Assembly: GCA_963930655.1 (NCBI GenBank)
Contig: OZ005600.1
Coordinates: forward strand, 16,584,501 to 16,648,500
Direction: 5' to 3'
Origin: Myrica gale
Lineage: Eukaryota; Streptophyta; Magnoliopsida; Fagales; Myricaceae
Length of the DNA: 64,000 nt
The position numbers and the translations under genes are program-made. The notes below the pieces were generated by a model, which saw only the letters and a list, made by a program, of their open reading frames with translations, did no database searches and was not told where the DNA came from. This document shows, one piece after another, positions 1-11,148 of this stretch. Position 1 is the first letter of the stretch. Every line of letters begins with the position of its first letter.

Positions 1-47
1 TTATACTTCAAAGTTAAATTAAGACGCATTAGGTTCTATACTAAACG

Positions 48-1010
48 ATGACCTCGAAGTGCATGATGGCACCCAGAGGACCACAAAGAAATTGGGGACC
101 CGAGGATCTGGGTGTCACTACCGATGAAGTTTTAAAGCACATGGCTCAGCTTATCGCCGAACAGGTGCAACAAGGTGTTAATGTAGAGGGGGCAAAAGGT
201 CGCCCTGAAGGATGCTGGAGATAAAGGAGTTACTTGAAGTCTTGGGGTGTACGGATGCCCAGAAACTGAGCTTTGCTACTTTTAAGCTACAAGGAGATGC
301 CAAAAGGTGATGGTTGTCTGAGAAATTGCTACTAAGCCAGGAGTTGGGGCAACAACCCATAACTTGGGAGAGGTTTCAGCAAGAGTTCCTAGATCGTTAC
401 TTCCCAAGGACAACTCGGGAAGCAAAGGCAAGAGAGTTTGCTACCCTGACTTAAGGAACTATGACAGTGGAGTAGTATTCTGGTCGATTTATGGAGTTAG
501 TGCGGTTTGCCCCGTACTTAGTACCAGACGAAGAGAGGAAGGCTAGGAAGTTCGAGGAGTGACTTCATCCACAGATCTATGACAGGGTTTATAGCCACGA
601 TCTAAAGACTTCAGCAGAAGTGATAGAAAGAGAAGTGATTGTGGAGCGAGGACTACAAAGAATAGTGGCGTATCATGAGCAGCAAAAGAGGAAGGCTCCT
701 TCTAATTCAATAATGCCACAGATGCCTTGGAAGAGAAATAAGCCGGATTCATTTCAAAGACAGCATCAGAGACAGAACCAGAGACCGAACCAAAGGCCTG
801 GTGGAGCTCAGACTTCCGGAGGGAACCAATTTCCCCAGTCTAACAAGTGCGGCAGGAGACATCCAGGGGAATGCAGGCAAGGAGTGTGTTATCAATGCGG
901 GAAGCCTGACCACATTGCCAGAGATTGTAGGAATGCAGGCAACCCAAGACAAGCACCCCGACCCCCACAACAGAATAATGCAAGGAGACAAGGAGGTCCA
1001 ACTCAAGCGA
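48..1010 (+). pseudogene. gypsy gag (capsid/nucleocapsid), degenerate
   Basis: A start codon at 48 opens a gag-like frame that reaches a stop near 225 and continues in other frames. The retrotrans_gag-like part is visible at about 250-620 (WERF, LDRYFPR). An open stretch from 620 contains a basic, Gln/Arg-rich tract and one CCHC zinc knuckle (CYQCGKPDHIARDC, 887-928) with C-X2-C-X4-H-X4-C spacing. In the family, Gag forms the virus-like particle and the knuckle binds the element RNA. At least two frameshifts and several stops make it non-functional. Confidence 0.85.
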
Positions 1011-1723
1011 GGTTGTATGCTCTTACTCTAGAGGATGCTGAGAATCAAACCAGAGTAGTGGCAGGTAAGTTTTCTTTGCCTCAGGGGGAAGCCCTAGTTC
1101 TATTTGACTCGGGGGCCATGCATTCATTCATTGCATCAACATATTGCAAGGCACATGCCATACACTGTGAGCCATTAGATTGTAATTTTTTGGTGTCGAC
1201 GCCCGCTGGGGGAAGAGTTGATTGTAGCCGGATGGTGAAAAACTATCCGATAGAAATTGAAAGGCAAGTTATGTTGGCCGATTTGATTGTTATGGAGATG
1301 AGAGGATTCGATATTATTTTAGGTATGGATTAGTTGGCAAAACATGGTGCTAATATCCGGTGCTATGAGAAGAAGGTCGTGTTCCAAAAGGAGGGGAGAC
1401 CAGATTGTTGCTTTACCGGTTTGAAGAAGATGGAGCGAAGACCAGCGATTATCTCAGCCTTGCAGGTTAAGAAACTGTTGCAAGGAGTACATGAAGGATT
1501 CCTAGTATGGGCAAATGATACGCAGAAGGAGGCTCCTACAGTTGAGCAAACTCCGATAGTGAATGAATTCCCCAAGGTGTTCCCTGAAGAATTACCTGGT
1601 TTGCCACCAGATAGGGAGGTGGAGTTTGACATTGAATTGGAACCAGGGACAGTCCCACTTTCCAAAGTGCCGTATCGAATGGCTCCAACAGAGCTGAAAG
1701 AGCTAAAGGTTCAACTATAAGAT
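1010..1723 (+). pseudogene. gypsy aspartic protease and start of RT linker, degenerate
   Basis: The retropepsin-like active-site motif LFDSGA is encoded at about 1100-1117 (Asp codon 1106-1108). It is followed by the flap-like region and the characteristic GFDIILGMD at about 1306-1332. A TAG at 1331-1333 replaces the Trp expected after GMD, the next frame continues to 1720, and that one ends before the RT core in a TAA. The protease would cleave Gag-Pol in the particle. A near-identical protease fragment occurs at 22490-22872, so the same family is present twice in the window. Confidence 0.85.
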
Positions 1724-2890
1724 CTCCTGGAGAAAGGGTTTATACGACCAAGTGTATCAGCTTGGGGAGCGCCGATTCTATTTGTCAAGAAGAGGGACGG
1801 AAGTCTCCGGATGTGCATTGATTATAAAGAGCTGAATAAGGTGACCATAAAAAATAGATACCCGTTACCTCGTATTGATGATCTGTTCGATCAGTTGCAA
1901 GGGGCACAAGTATTCTCGGAGATCGATTTGAGGTCGGGTTATCATCAGTTGAAGGTGAAGGAAGGAGATATACCTAAGACGGCCTTTCGGACCCGCTATG
2001 GTCACTATGAATTTCTGGTGATGCCATTTGGGTTAACCAATGCCCGGCTGCATTTTTGGATTTGATGAATAGGGTGTTTAGAGAGTTCTTAGATAAGTTT
2101 GTAGTTGTCTTCATAGACGACATCTTGATTTACTCTCGAAATAAGGAGGAACATGAGAAGCATCTAAGGACTGTTTTGCAGATTCTTAGGGAGAAGTTGT
2201 ATGCCAAATTCCCCAAATGTGAATTCTGGTTGGAACAAGTTCGATTTTTGGGGCATGTAGTTTCGGGTGAAGGGATTGCTATGGATCCCGGTAAAGTTGA
2301 TGCTGTGTTCAAATGGCCGATGACTACAAATATGAAAGAAATAAGAAGTTTCCTGGGGTTAGCAGGTATTATCGGAGATTTATTAAGGCGTTTTCAAAGA
2401 TAGCTGTGCCATTGACTTCGTTAACTAAGAAGAATGTCAAGTTCGAATGGACAGACGAGTGTGAACGAAGCTTTCGGATGTTAAAGGCTAACTTAGTTAC
2501 TGCCCCGGTGTTAGCTTTACCTTCGGAGCATGGGGAGTATGAAATCTACAGTGACGCCTCGAAGCAAGGCTTAGGATGTGACCTGATGCAAGATAAGAAA
2601 GTCATAGCCTATACATCTAGAAAATTGAGGCCTCATGAGGTGAATTACCCCACCCACGACTTGGAGTTAGCTGCAGTCGTAGATGCGCTGAAGATATGGA
2701 GACATTATCTCTACGGAGTTAGATGCGAGATATTCACAGACCACAAGAGCGTCGAGTACTTCAATACTCAGAAGGAGCTGAACATGAGGTAACGACGCTG
2801 GTTAGAATTGATTAAGGATTATGACTGCACCATTAGCTACCACCCGGGAAAAGCAAACGTGGTGGCTGATGCTCTAAGTAGGAAGTCGCC
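1724..2890 (+). pseudogene. gypsy reverse transcriptase and RNase H, degenerate
   Basis: RT motifs appear in order: [20 protein letters not shown], the FIDDILIYS catalytic box (2112-2138) and LGHVVS. RNase H follows with [10 protein letters not shown], the [13 protein letters not shown] region, DLELAAVV and TDHKS, ending with ADALSRK at about 2860-2884. A one-base loss at about 2042-2047 shifts the frame between two RT segments, there is another shift near 2313-2403, and a TAA at 2790-2792 interrupts RNase H. The family converts the RNA genome to DNA inside the particle. This copy cannot make a full enzyme. Confidence 0.9.
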
Positions 2891-3971
2891 GAATCGAGTG
2901 CCATGGAGGTAGTGTCTAAGGGAATCATGAAAGATTTGGAAAGGGCGGAGATCATGCTCATTATGACCGATCAGTTTGTCTCGATTGCAGGGCTTTCATT
3001 ACAACCTTCGCTGGAGGAGCGAATTCGCGAAGCCCTGAAGAGTGATAAGTTAATGGAAGGGATTAGAGAAATGATTGGAAAGAAAAATGATCCTGACTTT
3101 GAGGATAATGATGCATTGTTGAAGTACTGAAGCATAATCTGTGTCCCTAGTACGGAGGGAATCAAAGATTTGATCTTGGCAGAGGCACATACTACACCCT
3201 ATACCATCCACCCAGGTGGAACAAAGATGTATCGGGACATTAAGGAAGCCTATTGGTGGCCAAATATGAAGCGAGAGATTGCAGAGTATGTTGCCCAATG
3301 TCTGACCTGTCAGAGAGTGAAGGCAGAGCACCAGCGGCCGGTAGAGACATTAAAGCCTCTAGAGATACCGGACTGGAAGTGGGAAGGAATAGCCATGGAC
3401 TTTGTTGTTGGGCTACCTCGAACGACAACAGGCTATGATGCTATATAGGTGATTGTGGACCGGTTGACTAAGTCAGCCTATTTTTTACCCATTAGGGTGA
3501 AATATACTCCGGAGAAGTTAGCTGAAGTTTATCTTCAAGAGATTGTGAGACTTCATGGTATACCCAAGAGCATAGTGTCGAATAGGGATCCAAGATTCAC
3601 TTCTAGAATTTAGAAAAGATTGCATGAATCCTTGGGCACTAGATTAAATTTCAGTACTGCTTTCCACCCACAAACGGACGGACAATCTGAAAGAACTATT
3701 CAGATTTTAGAAGATATGCTTCGAGCTTGTGTGATAGATTTTAAAGGCGGATGGGCTCAATACTTGCCATTAGCAGAGTTCGCATATAATAACAGCTTCC
3801 AGTCGAGCATTAGCATGGCACCATACGAAGCCTTGTATGGGCGTAAGTGCAGATCTCCATTATTTTGGGACGAAGTAGGGGAAGGAATACTGTTGGGTCC
3901 AGAGATAGTCCTGCAGACGAAAGAAAAGGTTCAAGTGATCAAGGAAAGATTCATTACGGCCCAAAGTCGAC
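2891..3971 (+). pseudogene. gypsy integrase, truncated
   Basis: An H-H-C-C zinc-binding head (HTTPYTIHPG through CLTCQR, about 3188-3315) precedes the integrase core. The first catalytic Asp is seen in MDFVVGLP (about 3396-3420) and the Glu in TDGQSERTIQ. The position of the second catalytic Asp reads Asn (IVSNRDPRF, about 3571-3597). Stops at 3446-3448 and 3611-3613 break the frame. The C-terminal part ends at TAQSRQ, where hAT transposase sequence takes over. Integrase would insert the cDNA into the chromosome; this one is truncated and probably catalytically dead. Confidence 0.88.
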
Positions 3972-3974
3972 AAA

Positions 3975-5680
3975 ATAGCTAAGAAACTTAAGACTAATGC
4001 TCCTGGAAACAACCAAATGATTTTTCCAAAGGTGTAGAAGGAAATGGTGAATGCTTGTGCAGCTGAGACTAGACGTGCCATCATTAAAGAAATTGAGGAC
4101 ATATTTTTTTTTTCTATTATGGTTGATGAGTCTAGAGATAATTCAGTGAAGGAGCAAATGACAGTAGTTTTGAGATATGTGAACGAACGAGGACAGGTGA
4201 TTGAAAGGTTTCTTGGTGTGGAACATGTTCCTGATACTTGCTCTGAATCTTTGAAAGAAGCTATAGATAAATTGTTTGCAAGACATGAGTTGTCAATATC
4301 CATATTGAGAGGTCAAGGGTATGATGAGGTATCAAACATGCGAGGCGAGTTCAATAGGTTGAAGTCACATATTTTGAGGGACAATCCTTATGCTATCTAT
4401 ATCCATTGTTTTGCTCACCAACTTCAGTAGGTTATTGTGGGTATTGCAAAAAATAACTAACAAGTTGGTGATTTTTTCATTTAGACGTCTTTGATTATGA
4501 GTACGGTTGAAACTTCTTGTAAAATGAAAGATGCTCTTCGGCAAATTCATTATGAGAATATAATGGAGCGGTTGGATAAGCGAGAGATTTCTAGTGCAAT
4601 GGGTAAAAATCAAGAAACCAGTCTCGCACGACTAGGTAATTACTATATCTCATCACAATCCTTTAGACCATTCAATTTTTTTAATTACTTTTATAATTCC
4701 AATTTTCCATAATATTGTAGGTGACACTCGTTGGGGTTCATATCACCTTACAATAATCTGTCTCTTCACTATGTGGTCATTAGTGTTGAAAGTGCTTGAA
4801 TACATAAAAGCGGAAGGTACTCTCACAGACCAAAGATTTGAGTTTAAAGATGAAAAGTTTTGAGTTTGTGTTTACTATGCATTTATTGAAGAATATAATG
4901 GGAATTACAAACGAATTGTCACAAGCCCTACAATGTAAGGATCAAGACATTGTTAATGCTATGAGTTTGGTTAGAGTTGTGAAGGAACAATTGTAGGAAT
5001 TGAGGGAGAAAGAATGAGATGAATTTTTGGAAAAAGTCAAGATTTTTTTGTGTGAATAACTTTATTAGTGTGCCCAACATGGAAGAAGTTATACCAACTC
5101 GCAATCGTTTGAGGCGTGGAGGGCAAACTATTACTTATTTCCATAATTTTCGTGTCGAAGATTTTGTCAAGTTCTTGCTTTGATCATTCAAGAGATGAAT
5201 AACTGGTTCACAGAAGCAAATACAGAATTACTTTGCATAGCATGTTTTAACCTAAGAAATTCATTTTCAGCATTTAATCATATTAAGTTATGTCGTTTTG
5301 CTGAGTATTATCCAGAAGATTTCACAGTAGATGATCGTATGTTACTTAGAACTCAGCTTAACATCTACATTAGAGATGTTAGAGGAGTTGATGATTTTTC
5401 TGGGCTTCGAGATACTGGAGGTCTTGCAATGAAGATGGTTGAGACTGGAAAGAATATTGTATTTCCATTGATTTATCGACTTATTGAGTTGACATTGGTC
5501 TTACCAGTTGCGACCACAACCGTTGAGAGGGTATTTTCTATGATGAAGATCATCAAAAGTGATTTATATAATAGGGTGAGAGATGATTGGAATAATGATT
5601 GTATGATGGTATACTTTGAGAATAAATATTTTAAAATTATTGAGAACGAAATCATTTTGCAACATTTTCAGAAAATGTAG
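3975..5680 (+). pseudogene. hAT transposase (DUF4371-like plus C-terminal dimerisation), degenerate
   Basis: At about 4044-4430 the translation has the DUF4371-type signature VDESRDNSVKEQM, then RFLGVEHV and the IHCFAHQLQ motif of hAT transposases related to plant TTF-type zinc-finger (ZMYM-like) proteins. An intron with GT-AG ends (4636-4720) separates RLG from DTRW; the joined reading matches the family. The hAT C-terminal dimerisation region is at 5180-5680, with LPVATTTVERVFSMMK. The middle (4740-5180) has frameshifts and stops. The family cuts and pastes DNA; this copy is inactive. Confidence 0.82.
4636..4720 (+). other. intron in hAT transposase pseudogene
   Basis: A GT-AG stretch of 85 bp, AT-rich with a T-rich 3' end, precisely interrupts the reading ...SLARLG|DTRWGSY. 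The last exon base is 4635 and the next exon starts at 4721. Retention of the intron agrees with a DNA transposon rather than a retrocopy. Confidence 0.7.
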
Positions 5681-5880
5681 ATGCGTAAGATCCAATCGTC
5701 ACCTCTCAATAGCAGTACATAGTATGATACATGTATTTCAATATTTTTAATGTTTTTCGTCTTTTATTTTCGTTATTGTAATTCTAAGACACTTTTTGCA
5801 TTATGAAGGGAATTTTTTTTGGTCATTTCGCCTTTAAAGTACGACACTATTGGATATTAATCCTGGTTCCGTCACTGAAT

Positions 5881-7058
5881 ATAAATACAACATATTTTGT
5901 CAAATTTACATGGAATTGACACAGTAATAAGATTTTTTTTTTGGAGTTATTGGGTAAATAGGTCTATAACTTTATTTGCTTCTATAAATAATCCTGCATA
6001 TTTGTTCGTAGTCTAATCAGAATACAGTGTTACTTATTTTGATCCCCACTTCGCCTTTTCAACTCTTTCTTTCTACTACGCATATTTTTGGTCGGCAACA
6101 GGTGATCCTTTCTACTAACTAAGAAAATAGCTCTGGATTGGGAAGACTGATTGTGTGGCAGGTGAGGGAGTCTATATCAATTAGTGATTGATCGGAGATG
6201 ACGCTTTCTCCAACCCCACTCTCTGCAGGTAACGTCCAAACTCCGTAACCACCCTGTTTTGTATCGATTCAATTTTGCTTTGGGGGGTTATGTAATATTA
6301 TCTGGTCTGGTGGGTTTCTGGCTTGTTGACTTTTGTTCTGCTTGATTGAGATATATGCTGCTGAGTGTGTTGGAGTTTTAGCAATATATCTCACCAAATT
6401 TATAGCTTCATTTCTTTAGTTATCTATCTGCGTGTTGTTGGAGATTCCTTTGCAAAAGCACTTACCGAACGTCTTTTTGAGTTTGAAAGGAAGCATTCAT
6501 ATCTGTTTGTATGTTGGTTGTTCTTGGGTTAAATTTAGGCATTAAGGGGAAAAGTGTGGGCTAAGAAAGATGAAACTTAGACTCCATTGTTGGAACTTTC
6601 AGCTCATACTGTAGTTTCTCTTGCTAGAAAGCCACCCTATTAATTGCTTCCCGGTCATAGGTGATACCCTATTTTTCTTTGTTGGCACTTATTTGGGAAA
6701 TATTCATGGACTAATGGTGCGTTTTGATTGATTAGAAATACCCACCTTTCGAAACTATTTGCCATGGTACCTACCAACGAAAAATGGGCCCCTTAATCTC
6801 TGAACGCAGCCATTTGTGGTCGTTCCTGTACTGTTCTTGAAGAATGTGGGTTGATGCTTTGGCTTATATTCGTTCCTGACTTAAATTGTGGATGACACCA
6901 CTGTCTTCTGCCCAATTGTAATCGTCTAAATTTCGTTGGGAAGAGTCTGTGTCGTTTCACGTCCATTCTAACTATGTATGAATGAATTGGTAAGGTGTTC
7001 TGGTACTGCATGTCGTTCTTGAAACTTTTGCTTAGCTTTTTAAGGAGGAGGAAAGATT
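5881..7058. other. host intergenic DNA, possible UreF leader exon and intron start
   Basis: No convincing coding sequence is present. The stretch 6060-6228 is pyrimidine-rich at its start, relatively balanced in composition, and ends in CAG|GTAACG, a good plant 5' splice site (GT at 6229-6230). It could be the non-coding first exon of UreF. The rest reads like intron (T-rich). This is inference; nothing here is a protein. Confidence 0.35.
6060..6228 (+). other. candidate 5' UTR exon of UreF
   Basis: The segment ends at a strong donor (CAG|GTAACG). The UreF coding exon at 14700 begins directly after an acceptor-like sequence (T-rich, then TCTCCAG) and before the first ATG. That arrangement asks for an upstream non-coding exon on the plus strand, and this is the best candidate seen. 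The intron would be about 8.5 kb, or about 2 kb without the copia insertion. It is unproven without transcript data. Confidence 0.3.
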
Positions 7059-7063
7059 ACAGC

Positions 7064-7630
7064 TGATAGTTTATATACAGAATTAAACTATAAACAAACA
7101 ACATGTTTTCAACAAAAACATCCACCAAGATTATGATTACAATTTCGGATTCGATTCCATACCTTAGAGAGAGGAATATAGGAACCTACAAACCTTAAGC
7201 CGTTTTACGATCCAATCCAAAGTTCCAACAATTCAGAACAACAACTCAGATGTGTTGCCTCCTAAGGGATTTATGTCACTCTCTCGTTATCGGGATTTCC
7301 CTAATAGGTTCGGATTGCCAACCCCTTGAATATAACAATTATATTTATAGGCCTTGGAAAAACCCTAGAAAGAGCATGAGACATAGGATCGTAGGGATCT
7401 CAAATTCCAGCCGTAGGATAACACTGAAGAACTCTTCTTCTAATACAATTAGGGCTTCTACTAATTACAATCAAGTCCATCAACATATTGTAATTGACCC
7501 CTGGAATTTTGAGATTATTGCAAATATGCCCCTTTTACATACAATTAATTCCTTCCACCATACTATATTCCATATGAGATATTAGGACCAGATTAATCAA
7601 TTTGATTATCGAGGGCACATAATTCTAACA
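7064..7630 (-). repeat. copia D LTR (3' LTR of the element)
   Basis: This stretch is a direct repeat of 13011-13576. It has TG...CA ends and contains an AT-rich TATA-like region around 7331-7351. Just inside it, 7631-7650 is the complement of a purine tract (AAGTGGGAGATT), the expected polypurine tract. Confidence 0.93.
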
Positions 7631-8394
7631 ATCTCCCACTTGCCCTCAGAACCAAATATCACCGTCATCTCTCTATCTCATGTAAACTTGATTTCTTGGT
7701 TCATAACTCAGTTGGACCACAAAACAATTTTGAAATATATATCATATACTTTTATGTATTCATAAAATAGTTTTGTAAACACTCCGACCAGATTTCTTTT
7801 TGGTCCAACTCTTTCATGAACACTAACTGAATATACTGTCTTTCCAAGAGACTGGTGGATTCCTTATTGAGCATTCATACCACTCAATCATCACGCACAC
7901 AACCCAACATGTCCAGATATAGTCCTGAATGAATATCACCGGTTGACAATATCAAAGCTGTGTACACAATTCATGAATAAATACAAACCTCTCAGGTCTA
8001 AGGACAATACCGAATTGTGATAGAACAACCTTTAACCTGACAGTGATCATTTCCAAAAGGTGTTCTTAATCGGATCCTGTTCAGTGTATGTACTTGTTAC
8101 ATGACACCCACTGGTTTGCTTAAGGTCATACCTCAATGATGGAATCAATCATTCTCCGCACAACAAGTGTAGACTTTATGTTTACAAAAGTCTAAAACAC
8201 TTTCAGGTTTACAAGGAACTGAAAAATCATTATTCCCTGCCTTTGATTCATTAATCTCTAGCATGATTTTTCTACAATGTTACCTGAACAAATTTACATA
8301 CATAACATCTCATGTTACGTATAAACCCATAATAACAATAATAGATGTGAGAAACAAATAAACTTTTATTATCATATAATAAAGAAATAAAACG

Positions 8395-9120
8395 TCAAAC
8401 CCAATCATACATATATCTCAAACCCATATCCTTAATATGTTTCTCAAACACTTTCTGAGATAATGGTTTTGTAAATGGATCAGCTAAATTATCAGCTGAT
8501 GCAACCTTCACCATTTTGATATCACCTCTGGATATGATATCACGTATAAGGTGAAAACGACGTTCTATGTGCTTTGTCCTTTGATGAGACCTTGGTTCCA
8601 CTGCCTGTGCAATTGCACCATTGTTATCGTAGTATAAGGGAATAGACGCCTCAATCGAAGGGACAACTTCAAGTTCTTGAAGGAACTTGCGAATCCACAC
8701 AGCTTCCTTTGCAGCTTCACTTGCAGCAACATATTCTGCCTCAGTTGTAGAATCAACAGTAGTACTTTGCTTGAAACTTCTCCAACTAAATGCTCCTTTG
8801 CCAAGAAGGAACACAAATTCGGACGTTGATCTTCTATCATCAATATCTGATTGGAAATCCGAATCTGTATATCCCTGGACAGTCAGATTCTCACTGCCAT
8901 ACACTAAGAAATAATGTTTTGTATTTCTCAAATACCTGAGGATATGTTTCACTGCTGACCAATGTTCTGGACCTGGATTGGATTGATATATACTCACAAC
9001 GCTAACTGCGTGACTGATATCAGGCCTAGTGCAAAGCATAACATACATGAGACTCACTACAGCCGAAGCATAATGACAGTTACTCATTTCCTCTCTTTCT
9101 TCAGGTGTTTTTGGACACAT
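8395..9120 (-). pseudogene. copia D RNase H and pol C-terminus
   Basis: This 241-codon open stretch encodes the end of pol. It has TRPDISHAVSVVS, GYTDSDFQSD (RNase H, usually DADWAG or similar), STTEAEYVAASEA, YYDNNGAIA, RTKHIERRFHLIRD and ADPFTKPL. This is the standard copia RNase H block. RNase H would remove the RNA strand during cDNA synthesis. It is read continuously with RT in the family; here it is separated by a stop/shift near 9120. Confidence 0.9.
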
Positions 9121-10102
9121 TTGCGTAGAGAGATGAATTCCATGTCTGAAGGGTAGAACCCTTTCTTGGAATTTACCATGCTAAATCTAGCAAATATCCT
9201 GTCAATATAATTAACCTGTGAGAGACCCAATAATCTTTTCTTTCGGTCTCTAAAAACTTTGATCCCGAGTATGTAGGATGCTTCCCCAAGGTCCTTCATT
9301 GAAAATTGGTTAGACAACCACATTTTCAAAGATGACAAAGCCCCTACATCATTCCCAATGAGTAGTATGTCATCTACATAAAGAACCAAAAAAGTAATAG
9401 CACTCCCACTAACCTTCTTGTAGACACAAGGTTCATCCATGTTTTGTGAGAAACCAAACATTTTGATTGACTCGTCAAAACGGGTGTTCGAACAACGTGA
9501 TGCTTGTTTTAGGCCATAAATGAATTTCTCCAATTTGCATACTTTCGATTCATTTTCCCGAGATTTTGGCTGGTCCATATAAATTTCTTCATGGATATAC
9601 CTAATAAAAAATGCGGTTTTCACATCCATCTGCCATATCTCATAATCATAGTATGCCGCAATCGCTAATAGAATCCTTATGGACTTTAGCATGACTACAG
9701 GTGAAAAGGTTTCCTCATAATCAATACCAGCCTAGCTTTAAAGGTCTCTACCTTTCCTGTTGATCCAAGTTTCCTTCTGTAGACCCATTTGCAACCTATA
9801 GGCTTAATGCCTTCTGGTTTGTCTACCAAGGTCCATACTCTGTTGGAATACATGGAGTCCATCTCTGATTCCATGACCACATGCCAATGCTTAGCATCTT
9901 TGTCATTAACAGCCTCTGTATAACCACAAGGATCAATCTTCAGTCCTTCAGATTCCATTTGGTAAATCTCATTTAACAAATTAAATTTTACTGGAGGTCT
10001 TATAATCCTTTTACTACGACGAGGCTCCTGTGTCTCAACAGGTTCACTTTGATCAGTGGGAACAACCACTTGATCCTCATTGTTCTCATTCTGCACAGTC
10101 AC
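9084..10102 (-). pseudogene. copia D reverse transcriptase, two segments
   Basis: The upstream segment (10102-9695) carries EPRRSKRIIRPP, a WKWVYRRK-like CKWVYRRKLG and the beginning of the RT fold. The downstream segment (9692-9084) carries WQMDVKTAF, YGLKQASR and the catalytic YVDDILL box (at about 9360-9380). A frame break near 9690-9730 separates them. In the family RT copies the element RNA inside the particle. The YVDD residues are intact. Confidence 0.88.
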
Positions 10103-10111
10103 TGTACTATC

Positions 10112-10960
10112 TCATTGCTCATCAAGAGCAACTCTACTCTCTATTTCATTCAAATTATAATCCTCTTCAAGAAAAGTAGCATTTCTGCTAACAAACACTT
10201 TGTTTTCATTAGGATTATAAAAGTAGAAACCAATAGTCATTTTGGGATAGCCTACAAATAGGCATCTATCAGTCCTTGGTCCTAGTTTATCCACATTAAA
10301 CCTTTTAACATGAGCTGGACAACCCCATATCTTAAAATGATTAAAACTTGGCTTCTTGCCAGTCCATAACTCATATGGGGTATTAGGAACTGATTTTGTA
10401 GGGATAATGTTTAACAAGTAAACAGCGATCTCCAAAGCATGTCCCCAAAATGATATGGGCAACTCAGATATGCTCATCATGGAACGAACCATATCCAATA
10501 GGGTTCTATTCCTTTTCTCTGCAACACCATTATGTTGTGGTGTGCCTAGTGGTGTGAGTTGAGATATGATTCCATTATCTTTAAGATAAATTTTAAAATC
10601 ATCCAAGAGGTATTCGCCTCCCCGATCGGAGCGAATCATTTTAATGGACTTTCCAATTTGTTTCTCAACTTTATTGTGGAATTCCTTGAACTTTTCAAAA
10701 GATTCCGATTTATACTTCATCAGGTATAGATAACCACACCTGGAATAATCATTAATGAAAGTAATGAAATAAGAGAAACCTCCTCTTGCCATGTGGTTGA
10801 AGGGACCACAAACATCAGTAAGTATTAATCCTAATACTTCTGTGACTCTTATTCATTTTCCTGTAAAATGACTTTTGGTCATCTTTCCTTGCAAGCAGTG
10901 CTCACAGATTGGATAGGGCTCAATTTTCAGAAATTGCAATGACCCATCCCTTACCAATCT
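10112..10960 (-). pseudogene. copia D integrase
   Basis: The pre-integrase zinc-binding motif (H-H-C-C; RLGHANIDRI, then CEHCLQGK) is seen at about 10990-10880 with an interruption. The core follows in an open stretch 10792-10112, with [21 protein letters not shown] and [13 protein letters not shown]. These hold the catalytic Asp, Asp and Glu positions. The C-terminal part includes CLFVGYPK. A stop at 10853-10855 interrupts the start of the domain. The family function is insertion of cDNA. Confidence 0.87.
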
Positions 10961-11148
10961 ATTGATCCTATCAATATTGGCATGACCAAGTCTTAGATGT
11001 CATAAGTAGGTTGGATTAACATCTCTCTTCCTCTTAAGGGATAACACACTGGAATCATCATTCTCAACATTATTCAAAAAATTATCAACATTTAAAAGAT
11101 AAAGACCATCATAAATAATTCCAGAAGCAATAAATTTATTTTGAAACT

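Larger units (their letters stand above)
1..3971 (+). mobile_element. Ty3/gypsy retrotransposon internal region, truncated
   Basis: This is a degenerate gag-pol region in the order gag, CCHC zinc knuckle, aspartic protease, reverse transcriptase, RNase H, integrase, which is the Ty3/gypsy order. The RT wording and the gag knuckle resemble plant Tekay/Del chromoviruses. The left LTR lies outside the window or is lost. The right side stops inside the integrase C-terminal region, so there is no chromodomain and no 3' LTR. Many in-frame stops replace Trp or Gln codons, as expected from C-to-T decay of methylated DNA, and there are several single-base frameshifts. The copy is dead. The clade name is an inference. 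Confidence 0.93.
3972..5880 (+). mobile_element. hAT-type DNA transposon remnant
   Basis: Transposase-like sequence begins abruptly at the end of the gypsy integrase, so the hAT 5' end (terminal repeat, zinc finger and N-terminus) is missing. The coding region ends near 5680. The stretch to about 5880 resembles the 3' end of plant hAT-like genes, including a terminal codon-like run around 5855-5877. I could not identify matching terminal inverted repeats. Stops and shifts show it is old. Confidence 0.75.

Noticed and set aside
178..360. Minus-strand open frame over the gypsy gag
   Set aside because: It is a shadow of the plus-strand gag and has no domain.
7250..7585. Open frame of 111 codons in the copia D LTR
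   Set aside because: It lies wholly inside an LTR, and the other LTR copy has differences that do not preserve it. No domain is seen.
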